DNA from: Massilia sp. UBA2604
Lineage (GTDB): Bacteria; Pseudomonadota; Gammaproteobacteria; Burkholderiales; Burkholderiaceae_D
Assembly: GCA_002339265.1 (NCBI GenBank)
Contig: DDKG01000291.1
Span: forward strand, 1 to 16,351
Length of the DNA stretch: 16,351 nt
Reading direction: 5' to 3'
A model generated the notes under the pieces. That model searched no databases, was not told the DNA's origin, and saw only the letters and a program-made list of their open reading frames with translations. Numbering within the stretch: the first letter of the stretch is position 1; each line of letters starts with the position of its first letter. A program made the position numbers and the translations under genes. Below are positions 7,427 through 16,351 of this stretch, piece after piece.

Positions 7427-8737
7427 ATGAGCGGTCCCCGACCACCCGGTTTCGACACCCTGTCCCTGCATGCGGGCAGCGCCCCCGATCCTGCCACCGG
7501 CGCGCGCGCCACGCCCATCCATTTCACCTCGTCCTTCGCTTTCCGCGATTCCGACCATGGCGCCGCGCTGTTCAATATGGAACAGCCCGGCCATGTGTAT
7601 TCGCGCATCTCGAATCCGACCAATGCGGTGCTGGAAGAGCGCATCGCGGCGCTCGAAGGCGGCGTGGCCGGCATCGCCACCGCCAGCGGCCAGGCGGCGC
7701 TGCACCTCGGCCTGACCACCCTGGCAGGAGCCGGCGACCATATCGTGGCCTCGCGCGCGCTGTACGGCGGCTCGCACAACCTGCTGGCCTACACGCTGCG
7801 CCGGTTCGGGGTCGAAACCACATTCGTCGATCCGCGCGACCTCGATGCCTGGCGCGCGGCGATCCGGCCGACGACCAAGCTCCTGTTCGGCGAAACGCTC
7901 GGCAATCCGGGACTCGACGTGCTCGACATCCCGTCGATCGCGGTGCTCGCCCACGCGCACGACCTGCCGCTGATGGTCGACTCGACCTTCACCACCCCTT
8001 ATCTGCAGCGCCCTTTCGACCTGGGCGCCGACTTGCTGTTCCACTCGGCCACCAAATTCCTGTGCGGGCACGGCACCGCGATCGGCGGCCTGCTGGTCGA
8101 CGGCGGCACGTTCGACTGGCAGGCGGCGCATGAACGGAGCGGACGTTTCGCCACCCTGTGCGAGCCATACGACGGCTTTCACGGCATGGTGTTCAGCGAA
8201 GAGTCGACCGTCGGCGCCTTCGCCCTGCGCGCGCGGCGCGAAGGCTTGCGCGACTTCGGCGCGGCAATGAGCCCGCACAATGCCTTCGCCATCCTGCAAG
8301 GCATCGAGACCCTCGGCCTGCGCATGGAACGCCACGTCGCCAACACCCGCCGCGTGGTCGAGTTTCTCGCGGCGCAGCCGATGGTGGCCTCGGTGTCCTA
8401 TCCGGAGCTCGACAGCCATCCCGACCAGTTGCTCGCGCGGCGCATCCTGCCGAAAGGCTGCGGCGCCGTCTTCACCTTCGAACTGAAGGGAGATCGCGCC
8501 GCCGGCCGCCGTTTCGCCGACGGCTTGCAGGTGTTTTCGCACCTGGCGAACGTGGGCGACGCCAAATCGCTCGTCATCCATCCGGCGTCGACCACCCACT
8601 TCCGGGTGCCGGCCAAACATCTGGCGGCCAGCGGCGTTAGCGAGGGAACGCTGAGGCTGTCGGTCGGTCTGGAAGACCCGGACGACCTGATCGACGATCT
8701 CAAGCGCGGCCTGAAACTGGCCGCGAAGGGGGCGTAA
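7427..8737 (+). CDS. metY: O-acetylhomoserine sulfhydrylase-like PLP enzyme
   Basis: This 436-residue enzyme of the Cys/Met-metabolism PLP family probably makes homocysteine from O-acetylhomoserine and sulfide (direct sulfhydrylation) in the cytoplasm. The N-terminus GFDTLSLHAGS (8-18), YSRISNPT (58-65), MVDSTFTTP (183-191) with the pyridine-nitrogen Asp185, and HSATK (206-210) with the PLP-binding Lys210 are characteristic. The start at MSGPRPPGFDTLSLHAG matches the family; the open frame reaches back to 7322 but would run through the upstream inverted repeat, and the extra residues do not look like this family. The ribosome site is weak (GTGAG). Residue 213 after the lysine is Cys (TKFLCGHG) where Gly is more usual. 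O-succinylhomoserine sulfhydrylase (MetZ) or a related gamma-lyase cannot be excluded. The hydrolase gene begins one base after its stop. Confidence 0.88.
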   Translation: MSGPRPPGFDTLSLHAGSAPDPATGARATPIHFTSSFAFRDSDHGAALFNMEQPGHVYSRISNPTNAVLEERIAALEGGVAGIATASGQAALHLGLTTLAGAGDHIVASRALYGGSHNLLAYTLRRFGVETTFVDPRDLDAWRAAIRPTTKLLFGETLGNPGLDVLDIPSIAVLAHAHDLPLMVDSTFTTPYLQRPFDLGADLLFHSATKFLCGHGTAIGGLLVDGGTFDWQAAHERSGRFATLCEPYDGFHGMVFSEESTVGAFALRARREGLRDFGAAMSPHNAFAILQGIETLGLRMERHVANTRRVVEFLAAQPMVASVSYPELDSHPDQLLARRILPKGCGAVFTFELKGDRAAGRRFADGLQVFSHLANVGDAKSLVIHPASTTHFRVPAKHLAASGVSEGTLRLSVGLEDPDDLIDDLKRGLKLAAKGA

Positions 8738-8738
8738 A

Positions 8739-9569
8739 ATGCTGCTCACCGTCCACGCGCATCACGTCTATTGCTACACCGGCGGCAAGGCCTTTGACCC
8801 CGCGCTGCCCGTCATCATGCTGCTGCACGGCGCCCAGAACGATCACTCGGTCTGGGCGCTGCAGAGCCGCGCCCTGGCCCATCGCGGCTACGCGGTGCTG
8901 GCGCCGGACCTGCCCGGCCATGGCCGCAGCGGCGGCGCGCCCTTGACCACGGTCGAGGCCATGGCGGCGTGGGCGCTGGCCCTCCTCGACGCGGCCGGCG
9001 CCAGCCGCGCGCTGCTGGCCGGGCACAGCATGGGCTCCCTCATCGCGCTGGAGGCGGCCCACCTGGCGCCGCAGCGCGTCAGCGGCCTGGCCCTACTGGG
9101 CGCCACCTTCCCGATGAAAGTCTCGGATACGCTGCTGGACGCCGCGCGCGACGAGCAGGACGCGGCCATCGAGATGGTCGCCGCCTGGTCGCATTCTTCA
9201 TGGCTGCCGGGCCCCTCGACCGCCGGCCCGGGCGCCTCGGTGACCAACACGGCGCGGCGCCTGATGCAGCGCATCGCGGCGCGCGGCGCGCCACTGCTGT
9301 TCCATACGGATTTCGCTGCCTGCAACGCGTATGCCAATGGCGAGGCCGCTGCCGCCTCGATCACCTGCCCGACGCTGTTCGTGCAGGGCCGCAAGGACAT
9401 GATGACGCCGCCGCGCTCGGCAAAGCTCCTGACCGGCTCGGTCACGCGCGCCAGGATCGTCAGCGTGGATGCCGGCCACGCGATGATGAGCGAAGCGCCG
9501 GTGGCGGTGCTCGACGCCCTGCTCGGCTTCGCGCATGAAACGCAAACGGCGGTTCAGTCAAAAGGCTGA
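8739..9569 (+). CDS. Alpha/beta-hydrolase fold protein
   Basis: This 276-residue soluble hydrolase has a complete apparent triad: nucleophile Ser97 in GHSMG (95-99), acid Asp220 in GRKDMMTP, and His247 in DAGHAMM. The oxyanion-hole motif LLHG is at 28-31, and DLPGHGRS (57-64) is typical of the MhpC-like branch. The reaction is probably hydrolysis of an ester, thioester or C-C bond; the substrate cannot be told. It follows metY with a single intervening base, with GAAGGGGG in the end of metY as ribosome site, so the two are likely co-transcribed. It is much shorter than, and not obviously related in sequence to, the homoserine acetyltransferase MetX, which has the same fold. Its 3' end overlaps the oppositely oriented peroxidase gene by 16 bases. 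Confidence 0.9.
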   Translation: MLLTVHAHHVYCYTGGKAFDPALPVIMLLHGAQNDHSVWALQSRALAHRGYAVLAPDLPGHGRSGGAPLTTVEAMAAWALALLDAAGASRALLAGHSMGSLIALEAAHLAPQRVSGLALLGATFPMKVSDTLLDAARDEQDAAIEMVAAWSHSSWLPGPSTAGPGASVTNTARRLMQRIAARGAPLLFHTDFAACNAYANGEAAAASITCPTLFVQGRKDMMTPPRSAKLLTGSVTRARIVSVDAGHAMMSEAPVAVLDALLGFAHETQTAVQSKG

Positions 9570-10564
9570 GGCCGCTTGGTCTTGTCGCTCGACGGCGGCA
9601 GGATCGGCAGCACCACCCGCGGCTGGTCGCCGGTCAGCGTCTTCAGGAAGGCGACGACGTCGACGATCTCGGCATCGGTGAACTTGCGGCCCAGCTGCAG
9701 GCGGCCCATCGTGTCCACCGCCTGGGCCAGCGTGTCGGCCGCGCCGTCGTGGAAATAGGGATAGGTCAGCTCGACGTTACGCAGGGTCGGCACCTTGAAG
9801 TAGAAGCGGTCGATGTCCTGCCTGGTGACGGCGAAGCGGCCTTCGGCCGTATTGGTCGTCTTGTAGGCTTCGATCAGGCCCATCTTCTGGAACGAGGCGC
9901 CGCCGACGTTGGGGCCGTTGTGGCAGGCGATGCAGCCGCTGCTCTTGAACAGCTCGTAGCCGCGTAGTTCCTGCGCGTTGATCGCGGTCTTGTCGCCCTG
10001 CAGCCATTTGTCGAAACGCGCATTGGGCGTGACCAGGGTTTCCTCGAAGGCGGCGATGGCGGAGGTGACTTCATCGATGCTCAGCTTGTCGTGGCCAAAG
10101 ACGGCCTTGAACTCGGCCACGTATTGCGGGATGGAGCGCAGCATGTCCACCGCCAGGTCGTGGGTGAACGCCATCTCGCCGGGGTTGGCGATCGGTCCGC
10201 CGGCCTGTTCCTTCAAATCCTTCGCGCGACCATCCCAGAACTGCGCCAGATTCAGGCTCGAGTTGAGCACGGTCGGCGAATTGATCGGGCCCTTCTGCCA
10301 GCGGTCGCCGATGGACGAGGTGATATTGTCCGAGCCGCCCATGCTGAGGTTGTGACAAGAGTTACAGGAGATGAAGCCCGAGCGCGACAGGCGCGGATCG
10401 AAGAACAGCTTCTTGCCCAGGTCGACCTTGGCAGGGTTGGTCACCTTGACCGCCACGATCGGCGAGATCGGCTCGGCGGCCTGGACGGCGCCGGCGGTGA
10501 GCAGCAGCGCGAACGTCAGGACGCCGAAGGGCTTCGCGAGGGAAGGATATCGAATAGTTTTCAT
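9554..10564 (-). CDS. Exported di-haem cytochrome c peroxidase (CcpA/MauG family)
   Basis: This is a 336-residue periplasmic protein that likely reduces hydrogen peroxide with electrons from small c-type cytochromes. An N-terminal signal peptide (MKTIRYPSLAKPFGVLTFAL...GAVQA, residues 1-29) is followed by two CxxCH haem-attachment sites, CNSCH (67-71) and CIACH (211-215). Met286 in AVDTMGRL is a candidate distal ligand of the C-terminal haem, and FWDGRA (109-114) and NPGEM (127-131) are conserved family stretches. The start was set at 10564 because GGAG lies six bases upstream and the signal peptide begins there; the frame extends to an ATG at 10672 but those extra 36 residues would bury the signal. 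It stands alone and tail-to-tail with the hydrolase gene. A MauG-like oxidase role is an alternative. No clear promoter was identified. Confidence 0.93.
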   Translation of the reverse strand: MKTIRYPSLAKPFGVLTFALLLTAGAVQAAEPISPIVAVKVTNPAKVDLGKKLFFDPRLSRSGFISCNSCHNLSMGGSDNITSSIGDRWQKGPINSPTVLNSSLNLAQFWDGRAKDLKEQAGGPIANPGEMAFTHDLAVDMLRSIPQYVAEFKAVFGHDKLSIDEVTSAIAAFEETLVTPNARFDKWLQGDKTAINAQELRGYELFKSSGCIACHNGPNVGGASFQKMGLIEAYKTTNTAEGRFAVTRQDIDRFYFKVPTLRNVELTYPYFHDGAADTLAQAVDTMGRLQLGRKFTDAEIVDVVAFLKTLTGDQPRVVLPILPPSSDKTKRPQPFD

Positions 10565-10685
10565 GATCACTCCTGGCTTGGAAACATGCCCGGAATTGAT
10601 TTCCAGACATTGCTTCCAGCCTAAGCGTGACTTTTGTCGCAGGCAATATGGCGTGCGGTCCTTAATTTGCAAAACATAGCTTGAA

Positions 10686-12747
<2,062 letters not shown>

Positions 12748-12748
<1 letters not shown>

Positions 12749-13149
12749 TGGGAACAGGCAAAAAAATCTTTCACGTAGGAGCGATCGCCAGCCTGATCTG
12801 GCTGATCGGCTGGCTGGTCGCCTGGGAAGCCTATGTGGCGCCGTTGCAGCCCGGTAGCTGGCTGCTGGCCCTGAAGGCCTTGCCCCTGTTGTTGCCGCTG
12901 CGCGGCGTGATCAAGCGCGACCTGTACACCCTGCAATGGTCGTCGATGCTGATCCTGATCTATTTTGCAGAAGGCGTGGTGCGCGCCTGGGCCGACCAGA
13001 GCGCGGCCTCGCGCCATATGGCCATCGGCGAGATCGCCCTGGTCGTGGTGTATTACTTCTGCGCCCTGCTCTACCTGCGGCCCTACAAGAAAGAAGCGCA
13101 GCGCCTGGCCAAGGAGTTGCTGGACAAGGTCAAAGTGCCGCATGGCTGA
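12748..13149 (+). CDS. DUF2069 inner-membrane protein
   Basis: This is a 133-residue protein with four predicted membrane segments (about 9-30, 38-54, 64-82, 91-110) and a short basic, helical cytoplasmic tail (LRPYKKEAQRLAKELLDKVKV). The patterns PLLLPLRGVIKRDLYTLQWSSML and IYFAEGVVRAW (71-81) are characteristic of DUF2069, a family of unknown function. In my recollection it commonly sits beside wrbA in beta- and gammaproteobacteria, as here. It begins on the last base of the wrbA stop (TGATG), so translational coupling is likely, and its last eight bases overlap the next gene. No function can be assigned. Confidence 0.9.
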
Positions 13150-14551
13150 GGATTTATTGGGACGCTGCCGCGCGATCGTCGGCGACGCCCACGTCATTAC
13201 CGACGAAGCGGAGATGGTGCCGTTCATGGCGGACTGGCGCGGCCGCTACAGCGGACGCGGCCTGGCGGTGGTCCTGCCGTTCGACACCGCCCAGGTGGCC
13301 GCGATCGTCGCCGCCTGCGCCGCGGCCCGTGTGCCCATCGTCCCGCAGGGCGGCCGCACCGGCCTGGTCATGGGCAGCGTGCCCGACACTTCTGGGCAGG
13401 CCATCGTGCTGTCGCTGCGGCGCCTGAACCGCATCCGCGCCATCGACCCTGCCAACCGCACCATGACGGTGGAAGCCGGCTGCATCCTGGCCGACATCCA
13501 GGCCGCAGCCATGGATGCCGGGATGCTGTACCCGCTGTCGCTGGCGGCCGAAGGCAGTTGCACGATCGGTGGCAACCTGTCGACCAATGCGGGCGGCACC
13601 GCCGTCCTGCGCTACGGCAATACCCGCGAGCTGTGCCTGGGACTTGAAGTCGTGAATGCCCAGGGCGAACTCTGGGATGGCTTGCGCGGGCTGCGCAAGG
13701 ACAATACCGGCTATGCGCTGCGCGAACTTTTTATTGGCGCCGAGGGCACGCTGGGCGTGATCACGGCGGCAGTATTGAAACTGTATCCGGCGCCGCGCGC
13801 CGCGCTCACGGCGCTGGTCGCCCTCGATTCGCCACGCCAGGCCGTCGAGCTGCTCGGCCTGTTGCAGGCCCGCTGCGGGGCGGCGCTGACCGGCTTCGAG
13901 CTGATGTCCGCATTCTGCCTGGACCTGGTCGCGGCGCAGTTTCCTGACCTGCCGAGGCCGTTCGCGGATCGCCATCGGCAGTACGCGCTGGTCGAGCTGT
14001 CGAGCAATGAATCCGATGAACATGCCTACGGACTGCTGGAGTCAAGCCTAGGCGCGGCGCTGGAGGCCGGCGTGGCGCGCGACGCCGTCGTGGCGACCTC
14101 GAACAAGCAGGCGCTGGACCTGTGGCGGCTGCGCGAGCACATCCCGCTGGCGCAGGCGGCGTCCGGCAAGAACATCAAGCACGACATCTCGCTGCCGGTC
14201 TCGCGCATTCCCGATTTCGTCGCGCGCGCCGACGCCGCGCTGCAGGCGGCCTTCCCCGGTTGCCAGCCGGTCACCTTCGGCCACCTGGGCGACGGCAACC
14301 TCCACTACAACGTCGCGCCGCCGGCCGGCACCGCGCACGACGCCTTCCTGGCGCACCAGGCGGACGTCAACCGCATCGTGCACGACCTGGTGGCGAACTT
14401 CGGCGGCTCGATCTCGGCCGAACACGGGATCGGCATGCTCAAGCGCGAAGAACTGGCGCGCTACAAGTCGCCGGTCGAACTTGGCATGATGCGTGCCATC
14501 AAAGCCGCGCTCGACCCACTCGGCATCATGAATCCCGGGAAGATACTATGA
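13142..14551 (+). CDS. FAD-linked 2-hydroxyacid dehydrogenase (GlcD/D-2-hydroxyglutarate dehydrogenase-like)
   Basis: This is a 469-residue flavoenzyme of the VAO/PCMH class that oxidises a 2-hydroxyacid such as D-2-hydroxyglutarate, D-lactate or glycolate. The FAD-binding half shows PQGGRTGL (68-75), GGNLSTNAGG (143-152) and GAEGTLGVIT (199-208). The C-terminal oxidase domain shows REH (331-333), KHDISLP (346-352), the metal/substrate motif GHLGDGNLHYN (380-390) and AEHGIG (426-431), ending in LDPLGIMNPGKIL. I chose the ATG at 13142 because the product then starts in normal family register; the frame is open back to 12965 but that part lies inside the DUF2069 gene. It overlaps that gene by eight bases. 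The motif set fits D-2-hydroxyglutarate dehydrogenase best, but substrate cannot be fixed from sequence. The usual electron acceptor is a flavoprotein or quinone. Confidence 0.93.
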   Translation: MAEDLLGRCRAIVGDAHVITDEAEMVPFMADWRGRYSGRGLAVVLPFDTAQVAAIVAACAAARVPIVPQGGRTGLVMGSVPDTSGQAIVLSLRRLNRIRAIDPANRTMTVEAGCILADIQAAAMDAGMLYPLSLAAEGSCTIGGNLSTNAGGTAVLRYGNTRELCLGLEVVNAQGELWDGLRGLRKDNTGYALRELFIGAEGTLGVITAAVLKLYPAPRAALTALVALDSPRQAVELLGLLQARCGAALTGFELMSAFCLDLVAAQFPDLPRPFADRHRQYALVELSSNESDEHAYGLLESSLGAALEAGVARDAVVATSNKQALDLWRLREHIPLAQAASGKNIKHDISLPVSRIPDFVARADAALQAAFPGCQPVTFGHLGDGNLHYNVAPPAGTAHDAFLAHQADVNRIVHDLVANFGGSISAEHGIGMLKREELARYKSPVELGMMRAIKAALDPLGIMNPGKIL

Positions 14552-14564
14552 CCGGGAGCCGTGC

Positions 14565-14993
14565 ATGCTACGTCTATTGCCGATCGCGACGGCCTGCATC
14601 CTGTGCCACGCGCAGGCCGCGGGCGCTATCTACAAATGCCATGAAGGTGGCCGCGTGACCTACGCCGACCGTCCCTGCCCGGGCGCTGGCGCCGAGTTGC
14701 CCGTGCGCGCCGCGCCGCCGCCCGATCCCGAGACGCTGGCGCGCTTCGATCGCGCGCGCGACATGGCCCTGGATATCGACAAGCAGCGCGCCGAACAGAA
14801 CCTGCGCGAGGAACGCGACGCCGAACGTTCGCGGCGCGCGGCGCTCGCCCTGCGCAAGCGCTGCGACAAGCTGCGCCTGCAGCGCCAGTGGCTCGAGGAA
14901 GACCTGGCGCGCACCCGCGGCGACGCGAAGGACGCGGCGCGGATCAAGGTGCGGCGCCAGGCCGAGACGCTGGCGGTGGAATGCCCAGCCTGA
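14565..14993 (+). CDS. Small exported DUF4124 protein
   Basis: This 142-residue protein has a short signal peptide (about 1-20, MLRLLPIATACILCHAQAAG) followed by a DUF4124-type segment (about 21-45): AIYKCHEGGRVTYADRPCPG, with the paired cysteines and the 'Y.D.PC' pattern of that family. The rest (about 56-130) is highly charged, rich in Arg/Glu/Ala and predicted to be a long helix or coiled coil. It is likely periplasmic; function unknown. GGGAG lies six bases before the ATG and the upstream stop is 13 bases away, so it belongs to the same operon. Its last 13 bases overlap the permease gene. Confidence 0.87.
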   Translation: MLRLLPIATACILCHAQAAGAIYKCHEGGRVTYADRPCPGAGAELPVRAAPPPDPETLARFDRARDMALDIDKQRAEQNLREERDAERSRRAALALRKRCDKLRLQRQWLEEDLARTRGDAKDAARIKVRRQAETLAVECPA

Positions 14994-16351
14994 GCCAGCT
15001 GTCACGCTGGCTGCTGCTCGGCGAGTGGCGCGCGCATCCGGTGCGCGCCTTGGTTGCCGTCGCCGCGATCGCGGTCGGGGTGGCAATGGGTTTCGCCATC
15101 CACCTGATCAACGCCGCCGCCTTCAACGAATTCTCGGCTGCGGTCAAGAGCCTGTCGGGCCAGGCCGACATCCAGGTGCAAGGCCGCGAGCCGCTGTTCG
15201 ACGAAGCCGTCTATCCCTTCCTGGCCGAACATCCCGAGGTGGCGCTGGCCTCGCCGATTCTCGACGTCCAGGCCGGCGTGCCGGGAGCCGAAGGACCGCT
15301 GCGCATCGTCGGCATCGACCCATTCCGCGCCGGCGCCATTTCTCCCGACCTGCTCGGGATGACGGAGGAAGGCCGCCGGCTCGACATCCTGGCCGACGAC
15401 GCGCTGTTCCTGTCGCCGGCGGCCGAGGCCTGGCTCGGCAAGCGGCGCGGCGACACCGTGGTGCTGCGTGCTGGCACCGGCGAAGTGAGCCTGCGCGTGG
15501 CCGGTCCGGTGCAACGGGCGCGCGCCGGCCAGCGCCTGGCGGTGATGGACATCGGCGCCGCCCAGTGGCGTCTCAACCGGCTGGGCCAATTGTCGCGGGT
15601 CGACCTCAAGTTGCGCGACGGCGTCGATCGCGCCGCCTTCCAGCGCAATCTCGCAGCGCAACTCGACAAGACCTGGCCGGGCCGCTTCACGGTCGGGCAG
15701 CCGAACGACGCCGAGCAGGAAAGCCGCACCTCTAATATGAGCCGCGCCTACCGGGTCAACCTGACGGTCCTGGCGCTGGTGGCGCTGTTCACCGGCGCCT
15801 TCCTCGTGTTTTCGACGCAGGCGCTGTCGGTGATGCGCCGGCGCAGCCAGTTCGCGCTGCTGCGGGTGCTGGGCCTCGAGCGCGGCCAGCTGCTGCGCCA
15901 GGTGCTGCTCGAAGGCGGCAGCCTGGGCGTGCTGGGCTCCCTGCTCGGCATCGGCGCCGGCTATGCGCTGGCCGCCGCCGCCCTCCACTTCTTTGGCGGC
16001 GACCTCGGCGCCGGTTACTTCCCTGGCATCCGCCCGCAGGTCGCGTTCACGCCCGGCGCGGCGCTCGTATTCTTCGCGCTGGGCCTGGGCGTGGCCCTGC
16101 TCGGCTGCCTGGCGCCGGCCTGGGAAGCCGCGCGCGCGCGGCCCGCCGTGGCCATCAAGTCGGGGGCCGACGAGGCGCCGCTCACGCGCCTGGCGCGGGT
16201 CTGGCCGTCGCTGGTGTGCCTGCTGCTGGCGGCCGCATTCTCCTTCGCGCCGCCGGTGTTCGAGCTGCCGCTGTTCGGCTATCTCGCCATCGCCCTGCTG
16301 CTGGTCGGCGGCATCGGCCTGATGCCGCGCTTCGCGGCGCTGACCTTCCGC
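14981..16351 (+). CDS. FtsX-like ABC transporter permease, 3' end cut by the window
   Basis: The first 457 codons of an inner-membrane permease are present, open to the window edge. A membrane segment at about 22-45 follows the basic start RWLLLGEWRAHPVRA (9-23). Then come a large periplasmic region (about 46-255), and further membrane segments at about 259-281, 312-336, 357-380 (the conserved FtsX domain, with RRRSQFALLRVLGLER at 286-301 as the cytoplasmic coupling region), 410-425 and 430-447. Family members have about 800-850 residues with two FtsX domains, so roughly half is seen. Such permeases often pair with an ATPase of the LolD/MacB type for lipoprotein or lipid export, but no ATPase gene is in this window; it would be expected just downstream if present. 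The ATG overlaps the DUF4124 gene by 13 bases and is preceded by GGTGGA. Confidence 0.9.
   Translation, partial: MPSLSQLSRWLLLGEWRAHPVRALVAVAAIAVGVAMGFAIHLINAAAFNEFSAAVKSLSGQADIQVQGREPLFDEAVYPFLAEHPEVALASPILDVQAGVPGAEGPLRIVGIDPFRAGAISPDLLGMTEEGRRLDILADDALFLSPAAEAWLGKRRGDTVVLRAGTGEVSLRVAGPVQRARAGQRLAVMDIGAAQWRLNRLGQLSRVDLKLRDGVDRAAFQRNLAAQLDKTWPGRFTVGQPNDAEQESRTSNMSRAYRVNLTVLALVALFTGAFLVFSTQALSVMRRRSQFALLRVLGLERGQLLRQVLLEGGSLGVLGSLLGIGAGYALAAAALHFFGGDLGAGYFPGIRPQVAFTPGAALVFFALGLGVALLGCLAPAWEAARARPAVAIKSGADEAPLTRLARVWPSLVCLLLAAAFSFAPPVFELPLFGYLAIALLLVGGIGLMPRFAALTFR

Noticed and set aside
7298..8749. 483-codon minus-strand open frame antisense to metY
   Set aside because: Same shadow effect; metY has intact PLP-enzyme motifs, the antisense frame has none.
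10565..10672. 36-residue N-terminal extension of the cytochrome c peroxidase
   Set aside because: It would bury a good signal peptide, and GGAG is correctly placed before the ATG at 10564.
10565..10685. Search for a promoter, small RNA or OxyR-type site before the peroxidase gene
   Set aside because: TTGCCT-N17-TAGGCT is a weak promoter-like match and GGAA-N5-TTCC a short inverted repeat; neither rises above chance.

Overview
The window reads as ordinary chromosome of a high-GC betaproteobacterium, most likely an Oxalobacteraceae/Massilia-type Burkholderiales. This is an inference from GC-rich codon use, the gene families present (DUF2069 beside wrbA, DUF4124, RD-DUF3369-GGDEF-EAL, HDOD-GAF) and short intergenic GTTCCCGC-type hairpin repeats. 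No database search was possible. I see no rRNA, tRNA, CRISPR array, transposase, integrase or phage gene. Nearly all of the 16.35 kb is explained by 13 protein genes, two of them cut by the window edges.

Region 1 (1-6605) is rich in cyclic-di-GMP signalling. A 5'-truncated GGDEF-EAL protein overlaps by 4 bases an HDOD protein with a GAF-like C-terminus. Then comes aroC (chorismate synthase) on the opposite strand. Divergent from aroC is a four-domain receiver-DUF3369-GGDEF-EAL protein whose cyclase motif is degenerate (GGDIF) but whose phosphodiesterase motifs are intact.

Region 2 (6606-9569) has a small two-CBS-domain protein on the minus strand. Divergent from it is a probable two-gene unit: an O-acetylhomoserine sulfhydrylase-like PLP enzyme followed one base later by an alpha/beta hydrolase.

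Region 3 (9554-12065, minus strand) has an exported di-haem cytochrome c peroxidase, whose 3' end overlaps the hydrolase gene tail to tail, and a YihY/BrkB-family membrane protein with a long soluble C-terminus.

Region 4 (12137-end, plus strand) is a tightly packed run: a WrbA-type quinone oxidoreductase, a DUF2069 membrane protein, a FAD-linked 2-hydroxyacid dehydrogenase, a small exported DUF4124 protein and the first 457 codons of an FtsX-like ABC permease. Junctions are -1, -8, +13 and -13 bases, so translational coupling is likely. A consensus TATAAT box lies 7 bases before the wrbA ATG, so the lead mRNA may be leaderless.

The most notable non-coding signal is a pair of homologous 105-base elements, each built as a 29-base arm, 47-base core and 29-base arm. 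They sit in opposite orientation in the only two non-overlapping convergent gaps of the window. I found no convincing new multi-gene system; the repeat element, the possible leaderless transcript and the metY upstream inverted repeat are the items most worth testing.
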